Part shown: positions 25,726 through 34,167 of the stretch, piece after piece
How positions within the stretch are numbered: the first letter of the stretch is position 1
How the letters are laid out: every line of letters starts with the position of its first letter
NCBI GenBank assembly: GCA_036012905.1
Contig: DASCQF010000146.1
Span: 1 to 43,988, forward strand
Length of the DNA stretch: 43,988 nt
Source of the DNA: NP936 sp002726085
Lineage (GTDB): Bacteria > Acidobacteriota > Vicinamibacteria > Vicinamibacterales > UBA8438
Reading direction: 5' to 3'
Position numbers and translations under genes: made by a program
Notes under the pieces: model-generated
Told to the model about the DNA's origin: nothing
Seen by the model: the letters and a program-made list of their open reading frames with translations, nothing else
Databases searched by the model: none

Positions 25726-26121
25726 CTACCGCGTCCCCTTGCCATCCATGAAGAACTGCCCACCGAAGTCGAAGGCCACGTCCAGGCCGTCGCCGGCCGG
25801 CTCGAGGGTCACCTCGACCGGGATGCCCTGCCCCTGGAAGTTGGCGTCGTACTTCAGCACCAGGTTCTCTCCCGACAGGGTGATGTCGGTCACCGTCTCG
25901 TTGCCCGAGTAGTCGTTCGAGATGAGTCCGGCGACCATGCCGCCGACGTCGGTCAAGTCGAGCCCCATTGCGAACTCACCCTGGTCTGCGACCATGCTGA
26001 GCGTCCATTTCCCCATGAAGCCGTCGGCGTCGCCGACGGCAAGCGACGACGCTTCTTGCGCGACCGCCGGTGCGGCGACGAACGAGATGACAACGGCGAG
26101 GGCAAGAGCTGTTCGGGACAT
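25726..26121 (-). CDS. Small secreted protein of unknown function
   Basis: From the ATG at 26121 (GAGGAG six bases upstream) this is a 131-residue protein with a clear signal peptide ending AVAQEA. The mature part reads as a small beta-sandwich or lipocalin-like fold: GFMGKWTLSMVADQGEFAM, then VAGLISNDYSG, ITLSGENLVLKYDANFQGQGI. Proteins of this form are common in Acidobacteria and have no known role. It is convergent with the antiporter, with 12 bp between stops. Confidence 0.75.
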   Translation of the reverse strand: MSRTALALAVVISFVAAPAVAQEASSLAVGDADGFMGKWTLSMVADQGEFAMGLDLTDVGGMVAGLISNDYSGNETVTDITLSGENLVLKYDANFQGQGIPVEVTLEPAGDGLDVAFDFGGQFFMDGKGTR

Positions 26122-26140
26122 CGGAGACTCCTCACTACGG

Positions 26141-26335
26141 ATGAACGGCACGGACGGCGCGGCAGCGAACCCGCATCATGGGAACGACCGCGAAACCCTG
26201 ACGGCCTGCGCCACTTGTATCACCGCGCCCCAGTGGGCGCAAGCGGCAGTATGCCGACAATGCGGCCACGAGTGCTGTGAGTGTCACCGCCAGCCCAGCT
26301 CATCGAGTGGCCCCCCGAGCGTCTGTAGCCTGTAG
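26141..26335 (+). CDS. Possible small cysteine-rich protein
   Basis: A 64-residue reading frame beginning MNGTDGAAANPHH holds eight cysteines, including CATC, CRQCG and CCECH, the pattern of paired zinc ribbons. There is no good ribosome-binding site. Its stop codon lies inside the TGTAGCC heptamer array. I cannot exclude a chance frame. If real, it would diverge from the secreted protein gene with very little promoter space. Confidence 0.25.
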   Translation: MNGTDGAAANPHHGNDRETLTACATCITAPQWAQAAVCRQCGHECCECHRQPSSSSGPPSVCSL

Positions 26336-26372
26336 CCTGTAGCCCGTAGCCTGTAGCCAGTAGCCCAATGCC
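26324..26372. repeat. Heptamer tandem repeat (TGTAGCC units, about seven copies)
   Basis: Units in order are TGTAGCC three times, CGTAGCC, TGTAGCC, AGTAGCC and CAATGCC. They lie about 60 bp before the kinase gene. Because 7 is not a multiple of 3, the TAG in each unit places a stop codon in all three plus-strand frames. The same unit type is at 34772. Confidence 0.85.
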
Positions 26373-26430
26373 TGGTTCCCGACTACGTCATCGTTCGCGC
26401 GGCACGCAGGATGAGAAACAATAGAAGCAG

Positions 26431-28674
26431 ATGACGGATCTGCCTGCGCGCATCGGTTCCTATCGGATCACCCGCAAGCTCGGCGAAGGCGGCATGGGGG
26501 TGGTCTATGCGGCGGTGGACGAAAAGCTGAACCGTCCGGTCGCCGTCAAGACGATCCGCGCCGCCGGCTCAGACCCCGCGACCCGTGAGCGCTTCTGGCG
26601 GGAGGCGCGGGCGGCCGCGTCGGTCAATCATCCAAACGTGTGCCAGCTCTACGAGATCGCGGAAGACGCGGGCGAGCTGTTTCTGGTGATGGAGCTGCTC
26701 GACGGGCGTCCGCTGTCCGAACAGCTGCAGGCGGGGCCGCTGACACCGCACGATGCGCTCTCCACCTTGCTGCCGGTGCTGGCGGCGCTCGAGGCCCTGC
26801 ATGGCCGCGGCGTCGTGCATCGAGATCTGAAACCGTCGAACGTGTTCGTGACCGGCCACGGCATCAAGCTGCTCGACTTCGGGCTGGCGCGCTCGGTGGC
26901 CGATGACATGGCGGCGACCACGGCGGATCTGACGGTGGCGGGTCAGGTCGTCGGCACACCGGCCTATATGGCGCCGGAGCAGCTCGACGAGTCGCGTGTC
27001 GATGCGCGGGCGGATCTGTTCGCGGCCGGCGTGCTGTTGTTCGAGATGGTGGCGGGTCGCTCGCCGTTCGCCGCGGCGTCGATGATGGCGTCGATGCACG
27101 CGGTCCTCTACGAGCGTCCGCCGGTGCTCACCGGGTCCGCCTCGGTCGAGGCAGTCGACCGTGTCGTTCGCCGCGCGCTCGAGAAGAAGCCGGCCGACCG
27201 CTATCAGAGCGCCGCCCAGATGGCGGCCGCGGTGCGGGCCGCCGATGGCCCCGACGATTCGGGCGAGATGGCCCGCGCGGTGGCGGTCACGCGGCTGGTG
27301 GTGCTGCCATTCCGCGTGGTCCCACCGGACCTCGACACCGATTTTCTCGCCGTCGGTCTGGCCGACGCGCTGACGGCGTCGCTCTCGGGTCTCGACTCGA
27401 TGGTCGTGCGGTCGCCGCTGGCCGCCGGCAGCTTCGCCGGCCCGGCCCCCGACCTGAAGGCCATCGCGACCACGCTCGACGTCGATGCGGTGCTCACCGC
27501 GACGCTGATGCGGGCCGGCGACCAGCTCCGGGTCAGTGCCCAGCTGGTCGAGGCGCCGGCCGGCACCGTGCAGTGGTCGCACCGGTCGCAGACCGGGCTC
27601 GGCGACCTGTTCGCCTTGCAGGACGAGCTGACTCGCCAGATTGTCGAGTCGTTGTCGGTGCCGTTGTCACGCTCGGAGGAGCAGGCGCTGAAACGCGATG
27701 TGCCGGGGAGCGCGCTCGCCTACGAGTTCTACCTGCGCGCCACTCAGTACGGTCAGACCAGCGAGACCCAGGAGCTGGCGCGCGACCTCTATCTGCAGTG
27801 CCTGGACGAGGACCCCGGCTATGCGCCCGCTTGGGCCCGGCTTGGCCGCATCTATCGGCGCATCGGCGGCTGGGGCGACGAAGCGCAGTCGGCCGATTAC
27901 TTCGAGAAGGCGGAGGCGGCGTTCAGTCGGGCCCTCGAGCTGAGTCCGGATCTGTCACTTGCCCATCACCTGTATGCCTATCTCGAGCTGGATCTTGGCC
28001 GCGCCGAGGAGGCGATGCTCCGGTTGCTCGAGCGAGCGAAACGGCACCGCGCCGACCCGGAGCTGCTTGCCGGTCTGGTCCACGCGTTGCGCTATTGCGG
28101 GTTGCTCGATGCCTCGGTCGCAGCCTTCGAGAAGGCCAAGCGGCTCGACCCGAACGTCGTGACCAGCGTGTGCCAGACCTTCTGGATGCTGGGCGATATC
28201 CGCCGAGCGGTCGAGACCGAGCGTCAGGAAGACCGGATGATGGGGCTCCTGGCGGCGCTCCGCGAGAACCGCACCGCGCCGGTCATCGAGGAGATGACTC
28301 GGCGCACGGCGAAAGCCCATGGGGCCGAGCTGGACATGGCTCGGGCGTTTCTCGCCATGCTCGAGGGCGACCGCGAGGCGTTGACCGCGCCCTTCGACCG
28401 AACGACCGCGAACACCCGGGACCCGGAAAACCTCTACTACATGTCGCTGATGGCCGCGCACGTCGGCGATGACGAACGGACGCTCGCGATGCTGGAGCGC
28501 GCGGTGGCGGGCGGGTGGTTCTGTCACGCGACCATCGCGCGCGAGACCTGGCTGGAGGCGGTGCGGGACACACCGAGGTTTGTGGCCGCTCTCGCACAGG
28601 CCGAGGCCGGCCACCGGCATGCGGCAGCCGCCTTCCTGGAGGCTGGCGGCGACCGATTCCTCGGGCTGTCTTGA
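26431..28674 (+). CDS. Ser/Thr protein kinase with TolB-like domain and TPR repeats
   Basis: This 747-residue protein begins with a complete Hanks-type kinase domain (about 10-270): GEGGMGVVY glycine loop, Lys40 in VAVKTI, Glu60, HRDLKPSN with Asp132 (130-137), DFGLA (149-153) and GTPAYMAPEQ. Residues about 290-410 match the TolB-N-like/FlgO-like module (VVLPFRVVPPDLDTDFLAVGLADAL). The rest is TPR-type helical repeats (LYLQCLDEDPGYAPAWARLGRIY, AFSRALELSPDLSLAHHLYAYL). No transmembrane helix separates kinase and sensor parts, so it should be cytoplasmic. All catalytic residues are present. The signal and targets are unknown. Confidence 0.92.
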   Translation: MTDLPARIGSYRITRKLGEGGMGVVYAAVDEKLNRPVAVKTIRAAGSDPATRERFWREARAAASVNHPNVCQLYEIAEDAGELFLVMELLDGRPLSEQLQAGPLTPHDALSTLLPVLAALEALHGRGVVHRDLKPSNVFVTGHGIKLLDFGLARSVADDMAATTADLTVAGQVVGTPAYMAPEQLDESRVDARADLFAAGVLLFEMVAGRSPFAAASMMASMHAVLYERPPVLTGSASVEAVDRVVRRALEKKPADRYQSAAQMAAAVRAADGPDDSGEMARAVAVTRLVVLPFRVVPPDLDTDFLAVGLADALTASLSGLDSMVVRSPLAAGSFAGPAPDLKAIATTLDVDAVLTATLMRAGDQLRVSAQLVEAPAGTVQWSHRSQTGLGDLFALQDELTRQIVESLSVPLSRSEEQALKRDVPGSALAYEFYLRATQYGQTSETQELARDLYLQCLDEDPGYAPAWARLGRIYRRIGGWGDEAQSADYFEKAEAAFSRALELSPDLSLAHHLYAYLELDLGRAEEAMLRLLERAKRHRADPELLAGLVHALRYCGLLDASVAAFEKAKRLDPNVVTSVCQTFWMLGDIRRAVETERQEDRMMGLLAALRENRTAPVIEEMTRRTAKAHGAELDMARAFLAMLEGDREALTAPFDRTTANTRDPENLYYMSLMAAHVGDDERTLAMLERAVAGGWFCHATIARETWLEAVRDTPRFVAALAQAEAGHRHAAAAFLEAGGDRFLGLS

Positions 28675-28695
28675 GCCCCGCCGGATGCGGTCGTC

Positions 28696-28911
28696 TCAGG
28701 CCGCTGGCGGAACCTTGCGGGCCGGGGGAGGGGCGCCACCCGTCTGTGCACGTCCCACCAGGGTGAGCCGCCTCACCGGCGCTTGGGTGCGTGGCGGCCG
28801 CCGCGCCGCCTCGCCCTGCCACGGCAAGCGACTGCACTCTTTGCAGGGCACCGGGCGGTCGACCGCTTCGGGGCGACCACTTTCGATTCCGCAGTGTGGG
28901 CAGACAGCCAT
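28696..28911 (-). CDS. Small zinc-ribbon protein
   Basis: This 71-residue protein begins MAVCPHCGIES and has a second pair in PVPCKECSRL (Cys4, Cys7, Cys23, Cys26), the spacing of a rubredoxin-type or zinc-ribbon knuckle. A basic, proline-rich tail follows. GAGGGG lies about seven bases before the ATG at 28911, which supports translation. It is convergent with the kinase gene, 21 bp between stops. The function is not known; nucleic-acid or protein binding is possible. Confidence 0.55.
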   Translation of the reverse strand: MAVCPHCGIESGRPEAVDRPVPCKECSRLPWQGEAARRPPRTQAPVRRLTLVGRAQTGGAPPPARKVPPAA

Positions 28912-29055
28912 GTAGACCCCTCTTACCAATCACCGCAATAGCCAACACGAGATGGGATCGGTGCTTCCCACTCAGGTTATCGGCCGGTAGGCAAGGTTCT
29001 TCAGGCGCCTGCCGGTGTGGGTGACCGAAGCTTCGGGTCGGGAGGGTGGAATGAA

Positions 29056-29096
29056 GAATCACTCCGGGGTGGGCAGTGCCCACCCCGGAGTGATTC
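29056..29096 (-). terminator. 41-bp near-perfect palindrome downstream of the VOC gene
   Basis: The left arm GAATCACTCCGGGGTGGGCA is the exact reverse complement of the right arm, with a single G in the centre. It begins eight bases after the stop of the VOC gene. A stem this long and GC-rich would make a strong transcript end. Only TTCATT follows on the minus strand rather than a long T-run. Confidence 0.7.
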
Positions 29097-29103
29097 TGTA
29101 GGG

Positions 29104-29904
29104 CTACGAGCCCGGCTGGACGATCTCGATATACACGTCGTCGGGACCGGTGACGAAGGAGATCTTCATCGCCTGTCCGAGCGGGTTCGTGTAGTCGCGT
29201 GGCTCCATGTTGAATTCCACACCCTTGCTCTTGATCTCGGCGGCGGCCGCGTCGAGGTCCGGGTAGCCAAATCCGAGGTGGTCGATGGCGCGGCCGCGCG
29301 TGCTCTCCGGGGTGCCCTCGGCCTGCCGCGCGACGAGCAGCCAGGTGCCGCCGTACCGCAATCCGTCGATGCGGCCCTTCAGGCTGTCGCTCTCACCGCC
29401 GAAGATGTTCTGGTACCACGCCAGCGTGCTGTCCGGGTCGGGCGAGCTGAGATGAATGTGGTGAAAGCCCATCCACTCGTGGTCCTCGACCACCTCGATG
29501 CGCGTGCCCCAGGGGTCGCTGAGGAAGGCCAGCTTGAACAGGCCCGGGATGTCGCGAATCGGCTCGTCGGGATTCTCGATGGCGAGCCCGGCCGCCTTCC
29601 AGCCGGCCATCTTGGCCGTCAGGTCCTGGAACGAGAAGCCGATGTGGTTGACGCCAGACCCTACGCTGGCACCGGTCACCTCGCGCTCGAACCAGATGAT
29701 CTGGACATCGCCGACCTGGCAGGCGCCCTCGCGTCCAAAGTCCTCGCACCCCATGTGCTCGATGTACCAGGCGGCCGCCGCCTTGGCGTCGGGCGCCGTC
29801 AGGTGCATGTGGTGATAGTCGGCGGCGTCGGCGGTGGCCGGCAGGCCGACGACAGCGGCGAATGTGGCGACGGTGGCGGCAAACAGGACAAGCTTCGGGC
29901 TCAT
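29104..29904 (-). CDS. Secreted two-domain VOC/glyoxalase-like protein
   Basis: This 266-residue protein has a signal peptide (about 1-27). Two VOC domains follow, the first opening YHHMHLTAPDAKAAAAWYIEHMG and the second FHHIHLSSPDPDSTLAWYQNIFGG. The His of each HxH and the Glu near the end of each (IEVVED, YIEIVQ) could bind a metal as in extradiol dioxygenases or glyoxalase I. Export is unusual for the family. AGAGGA lies seven bases before the ATG. It closes a minus-strand run that starts with the nitronate-monooxygenase-like gene and is followed by the strong palindrome at 29056. Confidence 0.85.
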   Translation of the reverse strand: MSPKLVLFAATVATFAAVVGLPATADAADYHHMHLTAPDAKAAAAWYIEHMGCEDFGREGACQVGDVQIIWFEREVTGASVGSGVNHIGFSFQDLTAKMAGWKAAGLAIENPDEPIRDIPGLFKLAFLSDPWGTRIEVVEDHEWMGFHHIHLSSPDPDSTLAWYQNIFGGESDSLKGRIDGLRYGGTWLLVARQAEGTPESTRGRAIDHLGFGYPDLDAAAAEIKSKGVEFNMEPRDYTNPLGQAMKISFVTGPDDVYIEIVQPGS

Positions 29905-29954
29905 GATGCGGTCCTCTCGTGACGGAAACCTGAGAACGAACGGGGTGCCCTAGG

Positions 29955-30722
29955 TTACTCCGGAATGTTGGGCATCTGCATCTTTTCGTAACCGGCCGGC
30001 GGCGTGAACGGGTCGTCCGCGAATGGGCCTTCCTCGAGCGCCTGGAGCGTGATCGTCGCATCGGCGTTCAGCCGCACCACCCCGCCGGCGGGCAGTCCGG
30101 CCGCGTCCTTCATCTGTCGGTAGCGCATCAGCTGTTGCTGAGGGCCGCTCGCGCCGCCGCCAAACATCGGCATCTGCATCGCCTGGAGCGCGTCGCCCAT
30201 GCGGGCGAACAGCTCGAACAGGCCGCTGTCGAGTTCGGCGGCGACCCAGATGGTGGCCTCCTGGCCCGCCTCCATCCCAGTAATGCCGACCGCGGTGGCG
30301 CTCCAGGGGCCGATCGTCTCGGTCTGGCCGGTCGGCTCGAAGCGGACGCTGTCCGGATCCACGCCGGGGCTGCTGCCGCCGCCGCCCGCGGCGCCCGGCA
30401 TCCGCTCCATCATCTGCCGCATCATCTGGAACTCCTGCTCGCCCCACTCGATGTAACGCCGCTCGCCATGCTGGATCATCAGCATGCCCGGGGCGCTGCC
30501 GGACATCCAGACCAGCGAGACCGCCTGCGGCTGCGCGATGTCGATCCGGACGGCGTCGTCGCTCATCCAGTAGTCCATCGACATCGCCGGCGCGCCGGGC
30601 GCCTCGATTTGCACGGTCGCCTTGATATCCTGCGCCCAGGCGGTGGTGCTCGTGGCGACGCACGCGAGGGCCACAAGGGCGAGCAGTCTACGACGGGCAC
30701 CGGCTGGTGTTTCAGACATCAT
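29955..30722 (-). CDS. Secreted protein of unknown function, DUF4412-like
   Basis: This 255-residue protein has a signal peptide ending near TAWAQ (about 1-31). The mature part begins IKATVQIEAPGAPAMSMDYWMSDDAVRIDI and has a segment EPTGQTETIGPWSATAVGI. That is the pattern of DUF4412-type periplasmic proteins, which resemble lipoprotein-carrier folds. A Met/Gly-rich middle (QMMRQMMERMPGAAGGGGSS) looks like a flexible linker. AAGGAG lies before the paired ATG codons at 30722. It starts 15 bp after the stop of the tiny membrane protein and is probably co-transcribed with it. Confidence 0.78.
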   Translation of the reverse strand: MMSETPAGARRRLLALVALACVATSTTAWAQDIKATVQIEAPGAPAMSMDYWMSDDAVRIDIAQPQAVSLVWMSGSAPGMLMIQHGERRYIEWGEQEFQMMRQMMERMPGAAGGGGSSPGVDPDSVRFEPTGQTETIGPWSATAVGITGMEAGQEATIWVAAELDSGLFELFARMGDALQAMQMPMFGGGASGPQQQLMRYRQMKDAAGLPAGGVVRLNADATITLQALEEGPFADDPFTPPAGYEKMQMPNIPE

Positions 30723-30737
30723 CGCTGTCTCCTTGCG

Positions 30738-30830
30738 CTACCTCTTCTTGCCGACGACCACGAACACCATGAGGATGTAGAGGACGAACGCGCCGACGCC
30801 GGTGAGCAGGAACAATACGATCGGGTTCAT
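30738..30830 (-). CDS. 30-residue single-helix membrane microprotein
   Basis: A very short frame begins MNPIVLFLLTGVG and ends VVVGKKR. It is almost entirely a hydrophobic helix of about 23 residues with a basic end, so the C-terminus should face the cytoplasm. GGAG lies about eight bases before the ATG, and the stop is 15 bp before the next gene's start. These spacings are those of a real operon member. No family is recognised; small single-helix proteins often stabilise larger membrane complexes. Confidence 0.6.
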   Translation of the reverse strand: MNPIVLFLLTGVGAFVLYILMVFVVVGKKR

Positions 30831-30904
30831 CTATCAGTCTCCGTTCTTACCGCACTATTGCACCCGGTATTCTATCTGCACCACGTTCACATCCAAGAAG
30901 GCAC

Positions 30905-31897
30905 TCACGAAAGCACCGGGGGGGCGCTCCGCATTCGGGCGAGCCGCTCGTCGATAAGCGCCTCGGCCTCCCTGATAATCCGGTCCACGAGCTCCTGACA
31001 GGTCGGGATGTCGTGGATCAGCCCCGCGACCATGCCGGCCGACCAGACCCCGCCCTCGCTGTCTCCCTCTTCGAGCGCCTTCCGGCCACGCTCGCCCTCC
31101 ACCAGGTGCTTGACGTCGTCGATCGTCGCGTTGCCCGCCGCCTCGATCGCCCGCACCTCCGCGGCGACCTCGTTCTTGAAGACCCGCGCCGTGTTCCGCA
31201 TCGTGCGGAAGATCAACGCCGTGTCGCGCTCGGTCGCCTCCACCAGCCGCTGCTTGATGTTGTCGTGAATCGGGGCCTCGCGTGTCGCCATGAAGCGCGT
31301 GCCCATGTTTATCCCGTCGGCGCCCAGCGCCAGTGCCGCGACCAGGCCGCGCGCGTCGCCGAAGCCGCCCGAGGCGATCATCGGGATGCTGATCGCGTCG
31401 GCGGCGCAGGGGACCAGGATCAAACCGGGGATATCGTCCTCGCCGGGGTGTCCCGCGCATTCGAAGCCGTCGATGCTGATTGCGGCGCATCCGAGGGCTT
31501 CCGCCTTGACCGCGTGGCGCACCGAGGTGCACTTGTGGATGACCTTGATGCCGGCCGCCGTGAAGGCGGGCAGAAACGGCTGTGGGTTGTTGCCGGCGGT
31601 CTCGACGATCTTCACGCCCGACTCGACGATCGCCTGCGCATACTCGTCGTAGGGCACCTGCTTCAGCGTCGGTAGCATCGTCAGGTTCACCCCGAACGGT
31701 TTGTCGGTCATCCCGCGCGTGCGGGCGACCTCCTGCGTCAGGGCCTCGGGGGTCGGCTGGGTCAGCGCGGTCAGAAAGCCGAGCGCCCCGGTGTTGGCCA
31801 CCGCCGACACCAGCTCGGCGATGCCGACCCCCTGCATGCCCCCCAGCACGATCGGGTGCTCGATGCCAAAGTCTTCAGTGAAACGGGTCTTGATCAT
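30905..31897 (-). CDS. Nitronate monooxygenase-like FMN enzyme
   Basis: This 330-residue TIM-barrel flavoprotein of the 2-nitropropane dioxygenase family should oxidise propionate-3-nitronate or related nitronates; some relatives are enoyl-ACP reductases (FabK). Visible signatures are the N-terminal IEHPIVLGGMQGVG, then HKCTSVRHAVKAEALGC, the GFECAGHPGEDD loop, and the FMN phosphate site IASGGFGDARGLVAALALGADGINMGTRF. No signal peptide is present. It heads the run with the microprotein and two secreted proteins. Confidence 0.88.
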   Translation of the reverse strand: MIKTRFTEDFGIEHPIVLGGMQGVGIAELVSAVANTGALGFLTALTQPTPEALTQEVARTRGMTDKPFGVNLTMLPTLKQVPYDEYAQAIVESGVKIVETAGNNPQPFLPAFTAAGIKVIHKCTSVRHAVKAEALGCAAISIDGFECAGHPGEDDIPGLILVPCAADAISIPMIASGGFGDARGLVAALALGADGINMGTRFMATREAPIHDNIKQRLVEATERDTALIFRTMRNTARVFKNEVAAEVRAIEAAGNATIDDVKHLVEGERGRKALEEGDSEGGVWSAGMVAGLIHDIPTCQELVDRIIREAEALIDERLARMRSAPPVLS

Positions 31898-32044
31898 GTG
31901 GTGTGGTGCTCCCCGGGTGGTCTCGGCCTCAGCTTCAATTTCAAGGGGCCTTGAAGCGCGTCACGGCAGTATAGCCGTCCAGCGACGGTGTATCGACCTA
32001 CCCAGGTCCGAATCAGGTGTTGAGGTGGTGGGCGAGTGGCACCG

Positions 32045-33004
32045 CTATCCGACGCGCTCGACGAGCTGCGAATACGGCGTGTCAGGGGACGCCCGGTCGG
32101 TTTCGACGGGCCTGGAAGGTGTGGCCCCGCCGGAGCGCAGCTCCACGAGACCGGCCTGGGCGAGCTGCGTCAGGTCGTCGTCCTTGTGCTTCATGACGAC
32201 GGCCGGGTCGGCGCCCGCCGCGCTCAGCACGCCGACCCACCGATTGCGGCCGGCCTGCTTGGCACGGTAGAGGGCCCGATCGGCCAGGTCCAGCACCTGT
32301 TCCCAGCTGAACAGTTCTGTCGGAGTCGTTATGAACGGGAAGAGCGTAAACCCGATTGAGCAGCTTAGACGCATGATGTCGCCGTCGCCGAGATCGAACC
32401 GATGGCCGTCGACCGCCAGCCTGATTCGCTCCGCCAGGCGAGCGGCCGCGTCGCGGTCGGTCTGGCGGCCCAGCAGCAGGAACTCGTCGCCGCCCCAGCG
32501 GATCAGCGTGTCCGACTGACGGCAGACACCCACGAGAAGCTCCTTCATCTGCACGATCACGCGGTCTCCAGCCTGATGGCCGCAGGTGTCGTTCACCTCT
32601 TTCAGCCCGTCGAGATCCATCATCAGGAACAGGAGGTTGGGGGCCGGTCCGCTGCGTTCCTCGAAGCGTGTCTTCTGGCGCTCGATCTGGGCGCGGCGAA
32701 TCAGCGCCAGGTCCTTCGGTATCTCGTTGGCCAGGTAGCGGCGGTTCCACAGGCCGGTCAGCGAGTCGGTCAGGCTCACCTCCTGCAGCTTGCGGTTCAG
32801 CTCGGCCAGGTCGCGGTTTCGCGATTCGAGCGCGTCGGTCCGCCTGGCGACCTCGCGCTTGAGCCGGCGGCTGTAGGCAGCCTGTTGCTCGAGTCGGCTC
32901 AACTGACCCCGCACGATGGCCAGGACGTCACGGACCATGCCGAGGATGTCCAGCAGCGGCTTCCACCAGAGCTTCCAGGGCGCTGATGCGGTTCCCGACG
33001 ACAT
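32045..33004 (-). CDS. GGDEF diguanylate cyclase
   Basis: This enzyme makes cyclic di-GMP from GTP. From the ATG at 33004 it has 319 residues; an ATG two codons earlier and a TTG at 33175 are alternatives, the latter adding an Arg-rich leader that looks non-coding. A Trp-rich amphipathic N-terminus (WKLWWKPLLDILGMV) precedes a coiled coil (about 35-75). The GGDEF domain opens SLTDSLTGLWNRRYL. The active site WGGDEF is intact at about 170-175. The RQSD inhibitory site lies five residues before it, so product feedback is likely. No sensor domain is visible. The AT-richer region upstream may hold its promoter. Confidence 0.9.
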   Translation of the reverse strand: MSSGTASAPWKLWWKPLLDILGMVRDVLAIVRGQLSRLEQQAAYSRRLKREVARRTDALESRNRDLAELNRKLQEVSLTDSLTGLWNRRYLANEIPKDLALIRRAQIERQKTRFEERSGPAPNLLFLMMDLDGLKEVNDTCGHQAGDRVIVQMKELLVGVCRQSDTLIRWGGDEFLLLGRQTDRDAAARLAERIRLAVDGHRFDLGDGDIMRLSCSIGFTLFPFITTPTELFSWEQVLDLADRALYRAKQAGRNRWVGVLSAAGADPAVVMKHKDDDLTQLAQAGLVELRSGGATPSRPVETDRASPDTPYSQLVERVG

Positions 33005-33175
33005 CGCCATGGCTTCGGCCTGACGTTGTGCCTGTCGTCCTGCGCGGTCAAACCGCTGGCGGGGCGGGCGTCCTGGGAGGGCCGGACATTCCCGTCGCTC
33101 GGGACGGTCGCCCTTGCTGCGTGTCCGACCGGCGTTGGTGGCACTGACAGACAACATCAGCGCCAAGACCTGCAA

Positions 33176-34167
33176 GACTCACGCTAGATGCGATTCTCTG
33201 CTCATGCCAAACCATAAGAAGTTTGTTATCAGCTACTTAACACGCAGCCTGCGACACAACACTGGTAGCGAGACGGCTCTGACGCGTCGGAAACGGCTCT
33301 GATGTGTGCTTTTTCAAGTCACTTTCTAGCATTCGACATTGTAAAGGCTTCCAGTCCAACAGAAAGTGCTCGTGTGTGATCGCTCAAATGGTGTCGTCGA
33401 CCGAGCTTCCGAAAGGGCACCTCCGGGTGAGTCAGGTCCGTTTGGGTAACAAATACGGGGTTGTTTTCACGATGGGCCTGCTGCCGCTCGTTGTCTTCCG
33501 GAGAGATGCACATCGGTGAGGGGCGGCCGGCGGCGCGCTGTTGAAGCCTGGCTTGTGTCTCATTTCAGAACAGCACACTCGGTCTTGTAAGCTGACCGAG
33601 CCTCACCCATGTTAGTCCCCGGACGTGGTGGAAATTCGGTAGGCCGACGCGGCTCGACAGCGCAGTGGCTTCAGGGGCACCCGACCCCGAACTCCTTGAA
33701 GAGGTTTCGGCTCAAGCCCAGCGTCGAGACTTGCTGACAGATGCAATCGCTCGCCGCTTCTTTCTGCCCGGCTACGGCCACGTTTGATGGCAGTGAAAAG
33801 AGGCTGGGGTGAGCGAGTGTTATTTCTCCCTCGGCGCCGCCCTGAACGGTCACTCGCCCTCCAAGGCCGTCCGCCAGGCGGCGGCCCCTGTTTCGTCTTC
33901 GATAGCTGACTCGGCGGCCATCTGATGGTCCCACTCTGACCTTTTCGACCGGAGACCAAATGTATTCCGTATACAGGGGCTTTTGGAGTGGCACACCCAC
34001 GTCGGCGAGATCCCCGCGGCTGAGGGCGATCGAGACGTGAGGGTTCAGCACCCGCACCGCACAGCCATGGAACACCCCGGGAGCTTCAGCGCCCCCCAGA
34101 CTCCCTCGTCTCGACGAATAGACCAGAGTCGCGACCGCCTGGGGAACACGAACGGGATTCATCAACT
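33176..34167. other. 1-kb stretch without a confident gene; possible gene relics
   Basis: The first 450 bp are clearly poorer in GC than the rest of the window and lie upstream of the diguanylate cyclase. A direct repeat ACGGCTCTGA occurs at 33273 and 33293, two helical turns apart. From 33671 to 34162 the minus strand has an open frame of 163 codons from an ATG, without a good ribosome-binding site and without a recognised family. The plus strand at about 33644-33784 has a shorter frame with protein-like text (PELLEEVSAQAQRRDLLTDA). I read this stretch as decayed sequence, with low certainty. Confidence 0.4.

Noticed and set aside
23345..26372. Heptamer arrays as a CRISPR locus
   Set aside because: There are no spacers, the units are 7 bp and contiguous, and no cas gene is present.
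31932..31957. Imperfect palindrome GCTTCAA...TTGAAGC upstream of the nitronate-monooxygenase-like gene
   Set aside because: The arms are only 7 bp. It could be an operator, but nothing else supports it.
33620..33700. tRNA-Leu-like text (GTGGTGGAAATTCGGTAG then GACGCGGCTC)
   Set aside because: It resembles a D-arm, but extra bases break the D-loop, and no matching acceptor stem, anticodon arm or T-arm can be folded around it.
33612..33959. 115-codon minus-strand frame in the gap
   Set aside because: It is Arg/Gly-rich, unlike any family, and overlaps other open frames; there is no reason to prefer it.
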